Positions 1-8,904 are shown, counted from the stretch's first letter. The stretch is DNA of 64,000 nucleotides from Succinimonas sp045124755 (GCF_045124755.1 NZ_JBGVMK010000112.1), one strand, 5' to 3'. Notes: a model not told the origin generated them from the letters alone. Program-made: numbers and translations.

Positions 1-1
1 G

Positions 2-88
2 CCGGTGCAGCGCATGCTGGACTTCAATCAGGCCCTGAAAAAGCACGGCTCCGTGGAGGAGATGGTGCGTGCCGGCGTCCGGATCTGA
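2..88 (+). CDS. C-terminal end of an unidentified protein (partial)
   Basis: An open frame enters from the left edge and stops at TGA 86-88. It encodes 28 residues ending in EEMVRAGVRI, with the charged, amphipathic look of a helical C-terminus. A terminator-like hairpin follows about 30 bases later, which supports a real gene end. Too little is visible to name the product. Confidence 0.55.
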   Translation, partial: PVQRMLDFNQALKKHGSVEEMVRAGVRI

Positions 89-119
89 CCGGCACCCCGG
101 AGGAACCATTGCGAAGAGA

Positions 120-150
120 GTCCCGGAAACCCCGGGATTTTTGGTTTTTC
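120..150 (+). terminator. Rho-independent terminator
   Basis: The stem TCCCGG/CCGGGA with a short loop is followed by a T-rich run (TTTTTGGTTTTT). It sits just downstream of the partial gene at the left edge and ahead of the cstA leader. Confidence 0.65.
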
Positions 151-307
151 TGCCGGGAGCGGTTTTAAACCGCAGGGGACAGGATCCCGTTTTTGTCCGT
201 TCCCGTTTCCGCATTTTCGGGTGACAGATTTTCGATATTGATTCGGAAAAGATTTTTTTACGATTTCTCAAACTAACAAATAAAGGAGAGTCTCAGACAG
301 AACAAGT

Positions 308-2044
308 ATGAACGGTTTATTGCTTCTGACCATAGCTCTGGCGTATTTTGCGGCCGGCTATGCTTTTTACGGCGGATATCTGAACCGTCTTTTCGGGATC
401 GACGACCGGAGATCCACGCCGTCCGAAACCAAAAATGACGGCGTGGATTACGTGCCCACCAGCAGATCCGTGCTGTTCGGGCATCACTTTTCCTCCATTG
501 CCGGCGCCGGCCCCATTGTAGGGCCTATTGCCGCTGCCTACTTTGGCTGGCTGCCCGCGCTCCTGTGGATCCTTCTGGGCTGCGTCTTTATTGGTGCGGT
601 GCATGATTTTGCTTCCCTGTTTCTTTCGGTAAGGCACGGCGGCCGCTCCATCGGCTACGTTATCGAACGGCTTATGGGCTATGCCGGACGCCAGATGTTT
701 CTCATTTTCTGCTGGGTGTCCCTGATTCTGGTGGTGGCGATTTTCGGGCTCATGGTGGCAGGAACATTCGTGAAGACCCCGGCCGTGGCCACAGCCTCGG
801 TTCTTTTCATTCTCATGGCTCCGGTGTTCGGCTACGTCTCCCGGAATGTGTGCGGTCTTAAATTAGCTTCGCTGATTTTTGTGCCCCTGTCATTCCTGAC
901 AGTCTGGTTCTCCGGCATGATTCCCATCGATCTGGTATCCCTGTTCATCGAAAGGGGCATGGATGCGGAAGCCGCCAAAAGCGCCGCTCTCTGGAGCTGG
1001 ATGGGAGTTCTGGGCGTCTATGTGATGCTGGCTTCGGTTATTTCGGTAAAATGGCTGCTCCAGCCCCGGGACTATCTGAGCTCCTTCCTGCTTTATGCCA
1101 TGATTCTGGGCGGCGTTCTGGGCATCTGCTGCTATGCTCCGGATCTCAAGTTCCCGGCCTTCACCGGTTACAACGTTCCCATTGGAAACGGCCAGCCCAC
1201 TGACATGATCCCCGCGCTCTTTATTCTGGTGGCCTGCGGCGCCTGTTCCGGCTTCCACTCGCTGGTAGCCTCCGGCACCACCTCCAAGCAGATCCGCCGG
1301 GAAAGCCACATCCAGACCATCGGCTACGGCGGCATGATTGTGGAGGGTATTCTGGGCGTTATGAGCCTGATTTCCGTGGCCTACCTCAGCCAGGCTGATT
1401 TTGCGGAAATTGCGGCAAATCCGGTTCATGCCTTTGCCTCCGGCATCGGCGTCTTTATGTCGAAGATGGGGCTTTCCGGCACTCTGGCGTCCAACTTTAT
1501 CAGCCTGGCCATTTCGGCCTTTATGCTGACCACGCTGGATACCGCCACCAGACTGACCCGTTTTGTTTGGCAGGAGCTTTTCACGCCCTCCTGGGAAACC
1601 CGGGAAAAGATGCAGAACGAAGGCATTACCGCAAAGAAGAACCCGGTTCTGAGCTTTATTACCAATATCTGGGTTGCCTCCATACTGGCAGTGTTTTTGG
1701 CTGGTCTTCTGGCTTCCACCGGAAGCGCCAATTCCATCTGGCCGATATTCGGAGCCTCCAACCAGCTTCTGGCCGCTCTGACTCTTCTGGGCGTCAGCAT
1801 GTATCTTATGACCAAAAAGCTTAATTTCTGGGTAACGCTGCTTCCCACCGCGCTTATGATGCTTATGAGCATCTGGGGGCTTTCAGACATTATTAAGGCT
1901 TTTGTCGACAAGAACCTGATGCTGGCCGGCGCCGCAGGCTTCCTCATTGTTATGGCGCTTCTTCTGGTGGCGCTGTCCGTGATCATGCTGCACCGCAACC
2001 TCAGGCAGCTTTACGGCAAGGGCGAGAAGCCGGCAGAAAAATAG
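308..2044 (+). CDS. cstA: CstA-family carbon-starvation / peptide or pyruvate transporter
   Basis: A polytopic inner-membrane protein of 578 residues. The N-terminal block with SVLFGHHFSSIAGAGPIVGP is the signature of the CstA/BtsT family, and most of the chain is strongly hydrophobic with many membrane segments. Characterised members import peptides (CstA) or pyruvate (BtsT/YjiY). E. coli CstA is about 700 residues, so this belongs to the shorter CstA-like group and the substrate cannot be settled from sequence. The best Shine-Dalgarno match (AAAGGAGAG, 280-288) lies about 20 bases before the ATG, farther than usual, so the exact start is less certain than the identity. The gene looks monocistronic, with hairpins on both sides. 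Confidence 0.85.
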   Translation: MNGLLLLTIALAYFAAGYAFYGGYLNRLFGIDDRRSTPSETKNDGVDYVPTSRSVLFGHHFSSIAGAGPIVGPIAAAYFGWLPALLWILLGCVFIGAVHDFASLFLSVRHGGRSIGYVIERLMGYAGRQMFLIFCWVSLILVVAIFGLMVAGTFVKTPAVATASVLFILMAPVFGYVSRNVCGLKLASLIFVPLSFLTVWFSGMIPIDLVSLFIERGMDAEAAKSAALWSWMGVLGVYVMLASVISVKWLLQPRDYLSSFLLYAMILGGVLGICCYAPDLKFPAFTGYNVPIGNGQPTDMIPALFILVACGACSGFHSLVASGTTSKQIRRESHIQTIGYGGMIVEGILGVMSLISVAYLSQADFAEIAANPVHAFASGIGVFMSKMGLSGTLASNFISLAISAFMLTTLDTATRLTRFVWQELFTPSWETREKMQNEGITAKKNPVLSFITNIWVASILAVFLAGLLASTGSANSIWPIFGASNQLLAALTLLGVSMYLMTKKLNFWVTLLPTALMMLMSIWGLSDIIKAFVDKNLMLAGAAGFLIVMALLLVALSVIMLHRNLRQLYGKGEKPAEK

Positions 2045-2082
2045 CTGAGCCGATAACAGGCCGCTAGAAGGCCAGAATAGAG

Positions 2083-2118
2083 AAACGCTTCTCCGTGTTT
2101 TATGGGGAGGCGTTTTTT
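2083..2118 (+). terminator. Rho-independent terminator of cstA, also the left edge of a repeated unit
   Basis: Arms AACGCTTCTCC and GGGGAGGCGTT form a long stem followed by TTTTTT. Related hairpins recur at about 2898-2936 and 3408-3453, each ahead of a copy of the DUF4143 ATPase leader. The terminator therefore appears to have been duplicated together with that locus. Confidence 0.7.
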
Positions 2119-2440
2119 ATGGCCCCGGCATTATTCAGACCTGTCCGGAGCGTTTCCCGCAAACAGTGTCTGGCCTATCAAGGGTCAGTTACCGCCCCGG
2201 ATGCCAGCAAAATATGTTTTTGGGAAACAGAAGCAAATTCTATTTCCCAAAATTGTACAAAAATCAAAAATGGGAAATTACAAGGATGCAATAGCAGTGC
2301 AGTACTGAAAACGGCGAGGTGCCGATGCATGAAGCTTATTGAACGGAAGCATTATCAGGAGCGGCTTTTCAAGGCCAAGGGATGCCTGCGCGCCTGACAT
2401 AAAGGTCATAACCGGGATGAGACGCGGCGGGAACTGGAGA
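2119..2440 (+). pseudogene. Decayed copy A of the DUF4143 ATPase locus (leader plus 5' end)
   Basis: From about 2219 the DNA closely follows the leader of the intact ATPase gene at 3660: the same TTTGGGAA, TATTTCCC and GGGAAAT arms, then GAGGTGCCGATGCATGAAG. ATG 2328 opens MKLIERKHYQERLFKAKG, clearly the N-terminus of the intact protein (MKLIERNLYLGRLIEAKG), then a frameshift leads to a stop at 2397. Homology continues out of frame through the region matching the P-loop approach (CATAACCGGGATGAGACGC) and ends near 2440. Confidence 0.8.
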
Positions 2441-2503
2441 ATTTAATATTTAGGCATTGATGATTGAGTGTGTTATCATGACGCAAATAACTAGCTTTAA
2501 AAA

Positions 2504-2767
2504 TCAGAACGAACCGTTTGTGTCTAACTCCGCCAGAATTTCTTCAAAAGAATTATAGACTTTCTTATTCGGATCTTTTTCCAATTCCGCAACTTCCTGA
2601 ATAGCTGCAATAGTTTCAGCATTAGGGATGCCATAATTGATGATATTTTGCGTATGCTCAGCTATGTTACTTCTTACATTCTGTTCATAACCGGCAACAG
2701 TGCTTTTGTAAGCGTTATGGTCATTTTTATCCATAACAAAAGAACAAGTATCTGTATCAGGATCCAT
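2504..2767 (-). CDS. RelB/DinJ-like antitoxin, orphan and atypical at the N-terminus
   Basis: An 87-residue protein. The C-terminal half (IPNAETIAAIQEVAE, then SFEEILAELD) resembles the C-terminal part of RelB/DinJ antitoxins, the segment that wraps around and neutralises a RelE/YafQ toxin. The first 45 residues do not show the usual ribbon-helix-helix DNA-binding start, so this may be a truncated or re-started antitoxin. No toxin partner is adjacent. A good Shine-Dalgarno (GGGGTGA on the minus strand) precedes the ATG, so it may still be translated. It lies between decayed ATPase copies A and B, in AT-rich DNA unlike the flanking housekeeping genes, which suggests acquired or rearranged sequence. 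Confidence 0.5.
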   Translation of the reverse strand: MDPDTDTCSFVMDKNDHNAYKSTVAGYEQNVRSNIAEHTQNIINYGIPNAETIAAIQEVAELEKDPNKKVYNSFEEILAELDTNGSF

Positions 2768-2894
2768 AGATCACCCCACTAAGTTACTTAGCGCTATTGT
2801 ACTACGGTTGGACATCTTCGGACTGCTTTGGACAAGTGTGAATATATGGCAATCTTCCGAAATCTGATAGTCTCCTTTACTGCCGCGTTTTCTA

Positions 2895-3360
2895 TGAAGA
2901 AAGCTTCTCCGCTGTTTGAGGTGAGGCGTTTTTTTATGGCCCGGCATTGTTGCCGGCATTGTTCTGACATTGTCAGGAACTCCTTTGCCCAAACCAGTGC
3001 CAGAGCCCCTCTCGCGGGCAGTAAGTAAGTGATCCTAATACTGACAAAATATACTTTTGGGAATCATAATCAAATTCTACTTCCCAAAATTGTATAAAAA
3101 TTAAAAACGGGAAATAGAAATGCTACAATAGCAGCACAGCACTGAAGATGGTGAGGTGATGATGCATAAAGCTTATTGAAAGGAATCTTTATCTGGGAAG
3201 GCTTATCGAGACAGGTGGCACGCCTGACACAAAAGTCATAATAACAGGGGTAAGACGCTGTGCAAAACCCGAGCTGACGGAGGCTTTCATATCATATGCG
3301 CAGAAGAACGACAACGGACGCAAACAACATTTGCGTGAATTTCAGTCTTCCGGAATGACT
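2895..3360 (+). pseudogene. Decayed copy B of the DUF4143 ATPase locus
   Basis: A second partial copy begins with a terminator-like hairpin (about 2898-2936) and a GGCATTGTT-containing stretch. It continues with the full leader (3050-3165) and about 190 bases corresponding to the ATPase N-terminus. The start codon is lost: where the intact gene has CATGAAGCTT, this copy has CATAAAGCTT. The P-loop lysine region is damaged (TGTGCAAAACCC in place of TGCGGTAAATCA), and homology stops near 3360 where the intact gene reads LPEYDR. It cannot make a functional protein. Confidence 0.8.
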
Positions 3361-3548
3361 GCTTCCTTACACTCCCCGCCCCCTTACACTGCATTCGTTT
3401 TTTCTGTAAAACGTTTCTTCATTGTTTACAGGGAGGCATTTTTATGCATTTGGCATTGTTCCGACATGTCAGGAGCTCCCTGACACAAAGCAGTGCCATT
3501 CCCACTTTGGGGGAGCCAGTAACTGATCCGAATACTGATTAAATATAT

Positions 3549-3623
3549 TTTTGGGAAGCATAAGCAAATCCTATTTCCCAAAATTGTACAAAAATTAAAA
3601 ACGGGAAATAGAATTGCTACAAT
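3549..3623 (+). promoter_or_regulatory. Three-armed inverted repeat over the DUF4143 ATPase promoter
   Basis: Arm 1 TTTTGGGAA (3549-3557), arm 2 CTATTTCCCAAAA (3571-3583) and arm 3 GGGAAATAG (3603-3611). Arm 2 can pair with either neighbour: TTCCCAAAA with arm 1, CTATTTCCC with arm 3. A likely -10 box TACAAT lies at 3618-3623 with a weak -35 (TTAAAA, 3595-3600), which puts arm 3 inside the promoter spacer. It could be a paired operator or alternative hairpins. The element is present in all three locus copies, slightly eroded in A. The role is inferred. Confidence 0.6.
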
Positions 3624-3659
3624 AGCAGCAAAGCACTGAAGATGGTGAGGTGATGACGC

Positions 3660-4877
3660 ATGAAGCTTATTGAACGTAATCTTTATCTGGGAAGGCTTAT
3701 CGAGGCAAAGGGCACACCTGACATAAAGGTTATAACCGGGGTACGACGCTGCGGTAAATCAAAGCTTCTGGAATCATTCATATCATATGCACAGAAGAAC
3801 GATCCGGAAGCAAATATCATTCATGTGAATTTCAGTCTCCCGGAATATGACCGTCTCCTGACATGCCGCGCTCTTTATGATTATATTTCCGACAAGTATC
3901 AGGAGGGAACGGCAAACTATGTGATGATTGACGAAGTTCAGATGTGCAAGGATTTTGAAAAAGCGATTAACTGGCTGCATGCAGAGGAACGATACGATAT
4001 CTATATTACTGGCTCAAACGCATTTTTGCTGAGTTCCGATCTGGCTACTTTGTTCACCGGACGGACTTTTGAGGTAAAGGTCTATCCGTTTTCATTCACC
4101 GAGTTTGTTAAATACTTTGAACTCGATAATGCTTACGACGCATTTGACAGATACATTATCGAGGGAGGCTTATCAGGCTCTTACCTGTATCGCAGGCAGG
4201 AAGCGAAGTACGACTATATTGCAGATATCTTTGATACGCTAATTGTCAGGGACATCAGGCAAAAATACAAAATCCGGAATGCTTCTCTGATGGATCAGAT
4301 ATCAGAATACCTGATGGATAACATTTCAAATCTCTCATCCGCAAGAAACATTGCCGATACTCTCACCGGCAACAGGAATAATATCAATCACAGGACTGTG
4401 AGCGCTTATATGGAGTATCTCTGCCAAGCCTTCGCATTCTACAGAGTTCGCAGATATGACATCCGAGGAAAGAAATATCTGACCTCCAATAATAAGTATT
4501 ACCTCAGTGATCATACGTTCCGTTATGCGAAGCTTGGCACGAGAAATATGGATTACGGCAGGGTGCTTGAGAATATTGTAGCGATAGAACTGATACGCCG
4601 GGGATATGAGGTTTATGCTGGCATGCTTTATAAGAAGGAAATCGATTTTGTGGCCATGAAGCGCAGTGAGAAGCTGTATATCCAAGTCTCCGATAACATA
4701 ACCGATGAAAAGACTTTGGAAAGAGAAACAAGTCCTCTGCTAAAAATAAGAGATGCCTATCCGAAGCTCATTCTTGCCAGAACCAGACACGGGATGACGG
4801 ATTACGAAGGAATACAGATTATTGACGTTGCTGACTGGCTGCTCTCACGCAAAACCCCGGCAGCGGAGCAGCCATAG
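3660..4877 (+). CDS. AAA_14/DUF4143-family ATPase with PD-(D/E)XK-like C-terminus (intact copy C)
   Basis: A 405-residue protein. The P-loop GVRRCGKS is at residues 27-34 and the Walker B stretch VMIDE ends at D91-E92. The C-terminal DUF4143 part ends in a nuclease-like pattern: ENIVAIELIRRGYEVY, then EIDFVA with D329, then YIQVS near 340-344. The usual lysine of the last motif is absent, so cleavage activity is doubtful. The family is widespread and often multicopy in gut anaerobes and its cellular job is not established; a mobile-element or defence-type role is conjecture. ATG 3660 has a GAGG Shine-Dalgarno nine bases upstream. It is the only intact member of a local triplication, and its leader carries a conserved inverted-repeat array that may autoregulate it. 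Confidence 0.85.
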   Translation: MKLIERNLYLGRLIEAKGTPDIKVITGVRRCGKSKLLESFISYAQKNDPEANIIHVNFSLPEYDRLLTCRALYDYISDKYQEGTANYVMIDEVQMCKDFEKAINWLHAEERYDIYITGSNAFLLSSDLATLFTGRTFEVKVYPFSFTEFVKYFELDNAYDAFDRYIIEGGLSGSYLYRRQEAKYDYIADIFDTLIVRDIRQKYKIRNASLMDQISEYLMDNISNLSSARNIADTLTGNRNNINHRTVSAYMEYLCQAFAFYRVRRYDIRGKKYLTSNNKYYLSDHTFRYAKLGTRNMDYGRVLENIVAIELIRRGYEVYAGMLYKKEIDFVAMKRSEKLYIQVSDNITDEKTLERETSPLLKIRDAYPKLILARTRHGMTDYEGIQIIDVADWLLSRKTPAAEQP

Positions 4878-4916
4878 AGCTCCGTTTTTGGCGAATCTGA
4901 TGCTGTAATAATTTTC

Positions 4917-4945
4917 TTGTTAAATCCTGACAACAATGCTAAAAT
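4917..4945 (+). promoter_or_regulatory. Sigma-70-type promoter of rplY
   Basis: -35 TTGTTA (4917-4922), a 17-base spacer and -10 TAAAAT (4940-4945) preceded by TGC, an extended -10. The position about 80 bases before the rplY start suits a housekeeping promoter. Confidence 0.65.
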
Positions 4946-5023
4946 CCGCACGTTTTTGATGGATCTGCCCTGGTCGCAAGGCAGCTTCCTTTTCTTTAGT
5001 GTATTTTTTTGAGAGTAATCAAA

Positions 5024-5317
5024 ATGGCAGAAACTAACAAGTTTACCGCTGAGGTTCGTAATGTATTCGGGAAGGGTGCGAGCCGCCGCCTTCGTCGTGC
5101 GAACCGTTTGCCGGCTATTATTTACGGCGGAAATGAAGCTCCTGTAAGCATCAGCCTCGAGTATATCCCTGTATTTACCGCTCAGCAGAGCCCGGCTTTT
5201 TATGCTGACCCTATCGTTCTTACCATTGACGGCAAGGAAGTAACCGTTAAGCCGGTTGCCATTCAGCGTCATCCGGTAAACGGCGCTCTGATCCACATCG
5301 ATTTCATGCGCGCTTAA
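5024..5317 (+). CDS. rplY: 50S ribosomal protein bL25
   Basis: A 97-residue protein beginning MAETNKFTAEVRNVFGKGAS, with the bL25 signature ASRRLRRANRLPAIIYGG and ending HPVNGALIHIDFMRA. It is the short, single-domain form like E. coli L25 (94 residues), lacking the CTC extension. bL25 binds 5S rRNA in the large subunit. ATG 5024 is preferred over an in-frame TTG at 5009 because GAGAG at 5011-5015 makes a suitable Shine-Dalgarno and the protein then starts where the family does. It is a single-gene unit with its own promoter and terminator. Confidence 0.95.
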   Translation: MAETNKFTAEVRNVFGKGASRRLRRANRLPAIIYGGNEAPVSISLEYIPVFTAQQSPAFYADPIVLTIDGKEVTVKPVAIQRHPVNGALIHIDFMRA

Positions 5318-5351
5318 CGGACAGACTCCGTTTCAGTTTATGACTTTATGA

Positions 5352-5382
5352 CAAAGGCACTCTCAAGAAGGGTGCCTTTTCC
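5352..5382 (+). terminator. Rho-independent terminator of rplY
   Basis: AAAGGCAC and GTGCCTTT form the stem around a CTCAAGAAGG-type loop, ending in TTTT at 5377-5380. It lies directly after rplY and just ahead of the next start. Confidence 0.75.
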
Positions 5383-5397
5383 GTATCAGGGGGGATT

Positions 5398-6249
5398 ATG
5401 ACCATCACTATCGGAAGAATGAATAACCTCCGGCTTGTCAGAACCGACGATAAGGGCGGTTTTTTCGATGCCGATGGCTACGGGGAGGTGTTTCTTCCCA
5501 GATCTCAGATTCCTGAGGATCTGAAGCCGGATGGCAGTCTCAGTGTTTTCTGCTACATAGATGACGGGCGGCTGACCATTACCGCTAAAAAACCCCGGGT
5601 GCTTCTGGGAGAACTGGGACGCCTTTTGGTGCGGGATGTTACCCCGGGAGCAGCCTATATGGAATGGGGAATTCGCAAGGATCTCATGGTGCCCTTCAGA
5701 GAACAGAATCCGGAATTCCAGCTGGGGGAGTACTATGTGGTTTATGTGGATATCGATAATGAAGGACGGCTTTTCGGGACCAGCAAGTTCAATCGCTATT
5801 TCACGGACTATCTCCCCGAGGATGCGGATCTCAAGGCGGGAGACCGGGTAACTCTGATGCCGGTGGCCAAAACCCCTCTGGGCATCCGGATGGTGGTGAA
5901 CAACAGCTATTTCGGCATGCTTCCGGCTCATCTGGCGGCCCATAACGATGTCCATTACGGCATCAAGATGAAGGGCTTTATTCAGTCCGTGCGGCCGGAT
6001 CGGAAGATAAACCTGTCCCTGTATCAGGGCGGCCAGGAGGGGGTCATAAGCGCCGGCGGCTTTATCCTGACAAAGCTCCGGGAGGCGGGGGGACATCTGC
6101 CGTACTGCGACAAATCAGATCCCCGGGATATTGAAAGGGAGCTGGGCATGAGCAAGGGCAAGTTCAAGAAGGTGATCGGCTCCCTCTACAAAAACAAGCA
6201 GATTCTCTTGGATGATAATGGCATCACTCTGATCCCGGAGAACTCCTGA
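5398..6249 (+). CDS. cvfB: CvfB/YitL-like S1-domain RNA-binding protein
   Basis: A 283-residue protein with the CvfB layout. The first half holds consecutive S1/OB-type beta-barrel modules (FFDADGYGEVFLPRSQIP; later KMKGFIQSVRPDRKINLSL), and the C-terminal 70 residues look like a winged helix (ERELGMSKGKFKKVIGSLYKNKQI). CvfB proteins bind RNA, and in staphylococci the homologue affects virulence gene expression. The function in Gammaproteobacteria is little known. The start is ATG 5398 behind a GGGGGATT stretch. It follows the rplY terminator with no gap for another gene and ends in its own strong hairpin. Confidence 0.8.
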   Translation: MTITIGRMNNLRLVRTDDKGGFFDADGYGEVFLPRSQIPEDLKPDGSLSVFCYIDDGRLTITAKKPRVLLGELGRLLVRDVTPGAAYMEWGIRKDLMVPFREQNPEFQLGEYYVVYVDIDNEGRLFGTSKFNRYFTDYLPEDADLKAGDRVTLMPVAKTPLGIRMVVNNSYFGMLPAHLAAHNDVHYGIKMKGFIQSVRPDRKINLSLYQGGQEGVISAGGFILTKLREAGGHLPYCDKSDPRDIERELGMSKGKFKKVIGSLYKNKQILLDDNGITLIPENS

Positions 6250-6275
6250 TCGAATCCACGGGAGAGACAGAAAGA

Positions 6276-6321
6276 GCCCCAGAATCCCCCTCATGGTGAG
6301 ACGGATTCCGGGGCATTTTTT
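6276..6321. terminator. Bidirectional terminator between convergent genes
   Basis: GCCCCAGAATCC (6276-6287) and GGATTCCGGGGC (6303-6314) form a 12-base stem with one mismatch, followed by TTTTTT. The A-rich flank on the left gives a T-run on the other strand. It lies between the convergent cvfB-like gene and the minus-strand gene at 6350. Confidence 0.8.
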
Positions 6322-6349
6322 GTCAGGAACAGGAAATTTCAGGATCGGA

Positions 6350-7288
6350 TCAGGAGAAGATTTCCCGGGCGAAGATCTCAAAAAGCAGGGTCTGCCCTTT
6401 ATTGTACATATCTCCGAGATCGTCCGGGGCGTTTTCCGGCACCGGATCTCCGGGCAGCCGTACTTTGCGCCAGCCCAGATCCGGGTGCCCGATATGCATT
6501 TCTCCGTTGTCCAAAAGGGCGTAAAGAAGGGTATCCACGCATATCATGTCGACGATTTTGTTGGGCCAGGGGAAGTCTTCGGAGCTGCCCTTCTTGAAAG
6601 GATATAGCGTGCCGGTGACCGGCAGTCTGGTGAGCACGATGATCTTGCCCCAGTTCAGGAGCATGGCGGGAGAATTGTTGAAGTTCACCAGCCCCTTGAC
6701 CTTCTTCAGAGGGCAGGACACGGTATGCTTCTTTATTCCGCTCTCTTCGTTATAAACATAGAGAATGGGCACGCTCTGAGACTTGGCGGAAATAAACATG
6801 AGATAATCCCGGTAGCCGATGATTTTATCCGCTGCCACCGGATTAATGGCTCCCTTGAAGACAAAGCTGAGATCCGGAGAAATGGCATAGCATCTGATGC
6901 GGTTATCCGTGAGCAGAAACAGGGTCTGCATATCTCCGAGGGTGGTTTCCGGGGTCTCCGGCGTGATCTTGTCGTAGTGGTGCTGTTCATCGCAGTAGCG
7001 CTTCATGGCCGCCAGGGCTTTTACCGGCGCATCCAGCTCCAGCTGCTGCCAGGACTGTCCCTGATCAAAGGAATACCACACCTGACCGTTCTCCAGCAGC
7101 GCAAATGCAGCCGGACCGTGAATTTTCAGGATCTCTCCGGTATAGTCGACGGAAACCACCGGGGCGTCAAATTCCCGTACCGGAGTCCATTCTTTAGCTC
7201 CGTGCCGGCGGGAATAAATGCAGTTTCCCCGGCAAAACCAGAGAATATCTGACATGCTGCTGTCAATAAAGTGCGTAAAAATAGACAT
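6350..7288 (-). CDS. Hypothetical protein with BNR/Asp-box beta-propeller-like sequence
   Basis: A 312-residue protein with no signal peptide and no membrane segment. VWYSFDQGQSW fits the Asp-box (BNR) pattern S-x-D-x-G-x-x-W, and several stretches alternate hydrophobic strands with WYS/LLENGQ-type turns, as in beta-propellers. The chain is too short for two propellers, and no catalytic sialidase residues can be assigned. It may be a protein-interaction scaffold; no function is claimed. Two possible starts exist (7288 and an in-frame ATG at 7255), neither with a strong Shine-Dalgarno; the longer form is listed. It is convergent with the cvfB-like gene and shares its terminator. Confidence 0.55.
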   Translation of the reverse strand: MSIFTHFIDSSMSDILWFCRGNCIYSRRHGAKEWTPVREFDAPVVSVDYTGEILKIHGPAAFALLENGQVWYSFDQGQSWQQLELDAPVKALAAMKRYCDEQHHYDKITPETPETTLGDMQTLFLLTDNRIRCYAISPDLSFVFKGAINPVAADKIIGYRDYLMFISAKSQSVPILYVYNEESGIKKHTVSCPLKKVKGLVNFNNSPAMLLNWGKIIVLTRLPVTGTLYPFKKGSSEDFPWPNKIVDMICVDTLLYALLDNGEMHIGHPDLGWRKVRLPGDPVPENAPDDLGDMYNKGQTLLFEIFAREIFS

Positions 7289-7716
7289 AGTGATTCGCTG
7301 TTTTAATGTATGGCGTGCGTTACAGTGAGTAATTGATTCTCTGTCATTATATCCGTCTTAGGCGGGAAGTTCCGGTTTTTTGCGTGCTTAATGGCGCTGA
7401 ATATGCGGTATCATGCAGAATTGCCCGGAAACTGTTATTTCTTCGTATGTTTCCCATTATCCTCAGGGCATTTTCCTGTCCTTTCACTGACACTATCCCT
7501 GACCTCTGTTACGAATCATGCTTCCCGGAAAATTCCGAAAACGCCGTCCCGGAGCCGGGTTTTCAGGAAAAAACCGGAATATTCCTGGCAAGGGGCAGAT
7601 TTTTTTCTCTTTGGCCGCGAAAGAGGGGAGGTTTTTCCCCGGAGCTGTGATAAATGTGTAGAATAATGTGCCGGAGATCACATGATTAGACAGACCGGCC
7701 CCGGGGAGAGAATCAC
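7289..7716. other. Intergenic region between divergent genes
   Basis: 428 bases separate the start of the Asp-box gene (minus strand) from the exporter gene (plus strand). It must hold both promoters; TAGAAT near 7660 is a possible -10 for the exporter but no matching -35 is convincing. Short open frames on both strands lack ribosome-binding sites and family features. GGGGAGAG at 7703-7710 is the exporter's Shine-Dalgarno. Confidence 0.5.
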
Positions 7717-8904
7717 ATGACCAGTCAGAGCAAATATATCTTCATGCTGCTTACCTTTCTCACGGGATGCGCCCCGGGAACCTATCTCCCGCTTCTCAGT
7801 CTTTTTCTGACGGAAAGGCTTCATGCCGCACCCTTCGAGGTGGGACTTTATTTTACGGCTCAGGCGGTTTTGGGGATTGTGATTTCCCAGCTCCTGGCCC
7901 GGTTTTCCGACGGGCGGCTCTCCCGGGTGCGGCTGGTGCAGACCGGGGCGTTTTTCGGGCTTCTGGCCGCTCTCGCGCTGGTTTTTGTCCGGGATTACTG
8001 GATTCTGCTCTGCACTGCTCCCGTATGCATGAGCGTGTCCTTTGTCTGCACCCCGCAGATCTTCGCCGCCGGAAGAGAGTACGGCATAAGCCGCTACGGG
8101 GACGCGGTAATGTTTACCTCGGTGATGCGGACATTCTTTTCTCTGGCCTGGGTGGTGGCTCCGGTGCTCTCCTACTGGCTGGCCACGTCCTTCGGGTATG
8201 AATATGTCTTTGCCGGAACCGCAGGTATCTTTCTCACCACCATCACCATGGCGGGACTCTTTCTTCCTGACACCAAGGACGAGGCCCTGAAAAACGGCGC
8301 CGCTGCGGGAGTCTCCGTTTTTAACCGGGATACCCTGATTCTGTTTCTGTCAGTCACCGCCATGTGGCTGACCAACAATCTTTACATTATCAGCATGCCG
8401 GTATACGTGAAGAACGAACTCATGCTGAATCCCTATCTCCCGTCCTACATGATGGCCGTCGCCGCTTTTCTGGAGATCCCGGTGATGCTGATTTCCGGCC
8501 GGGTGGCCCGGAGCTTCGGCATTAAAAGGCTCATGTATCTTTCCGGACTGGCCGGCACTCTCTTTTACGGCTCTCTTCTGGCGCTTCCCTCTGATTCGGA
8601 GCTCGGCTTCATTCTGGCGCAGGTTTTCAATGCCGTGTACATCGGCATCCTGGCGGGCATGGGGATGATCTATTTTCAGGAGCTCCTGCCCCGGGTGCCC
8701 GGACAGGCCACCACGCTTTTCAACAACTGCGCCGCCACGGGAGCGATTCTGGCGGGTCCGGCGCTGTCAGTCGCGGCGGGAATTACCGGCCACTACGGTT
8801 CCGCCTTCGGCATTCTGATGTTCCTGACGGCGCTGGCCGCCATCCTGCTCATCTTTGTGCGGGACCCCTCCCGTCCGGAGACCCGGTCTGAGAACAATCA
8901 GTAA
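7717..8904 (+). CDS. SET-family sugar efflux transporter (MFS)
   Basis: A 395-residue major facilitator protein with twelve predicted membrane segments. The family-type motif SQLLARFSDGRLSR lies between segments 2 and 3, and the length and overall pattern (GCAPGTYLPLLSLFLTERL at the start, FNAVYIGILAGMGMIYFQELLPRVPGQATTLF near the end) match the SetA/SetB sugar efflux group. SetA exports glucose and lactose analogues and relieves sugar-phosphate stress in E. coli. Which paralogue this corresponds to cannot be decided. It stands alone, with a clear GGGGAGAG ribosome-binding site before ATG 7717. Immediately downstream begins the regulatory region of the 89-residue gene pair, which probably belongs to a different regulon. 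Confidence 0.8.
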   Translation: MTSQSKYIFMLLTFLTGCAPGTYLPLLSLFLTERLHAAPFEVGLYFTAQAVLGIVISQLLARFSDGRLSRVRLVQTGAFFGLLAALALVFVRDYWILLCTAPVCMSVSFVCTPQIFAAGREYGISRYGDAVMFTSVMRTFFSLAWVVAPVLSYWLATSFGYEYVFAGTAGIFLTTITMAGLFLPDTKDEALKNGAAAGVSVFNRDTLILFLSVTAMWLTNNLYIISMPVYVKNELMLNPYLPSYMMAVAAFLEIPVMLISGRVARSFGIKRLMYLSGLAGTLFYGSLLALPSDSELGFILAQVFNAVYIGILAGMGMIYFQELLPRVPGQATTLFNNCAATGAILAGPALSVAAGITGHYGSAFGILMFLTALAAILLIFVRDPSRPETRSENNQ

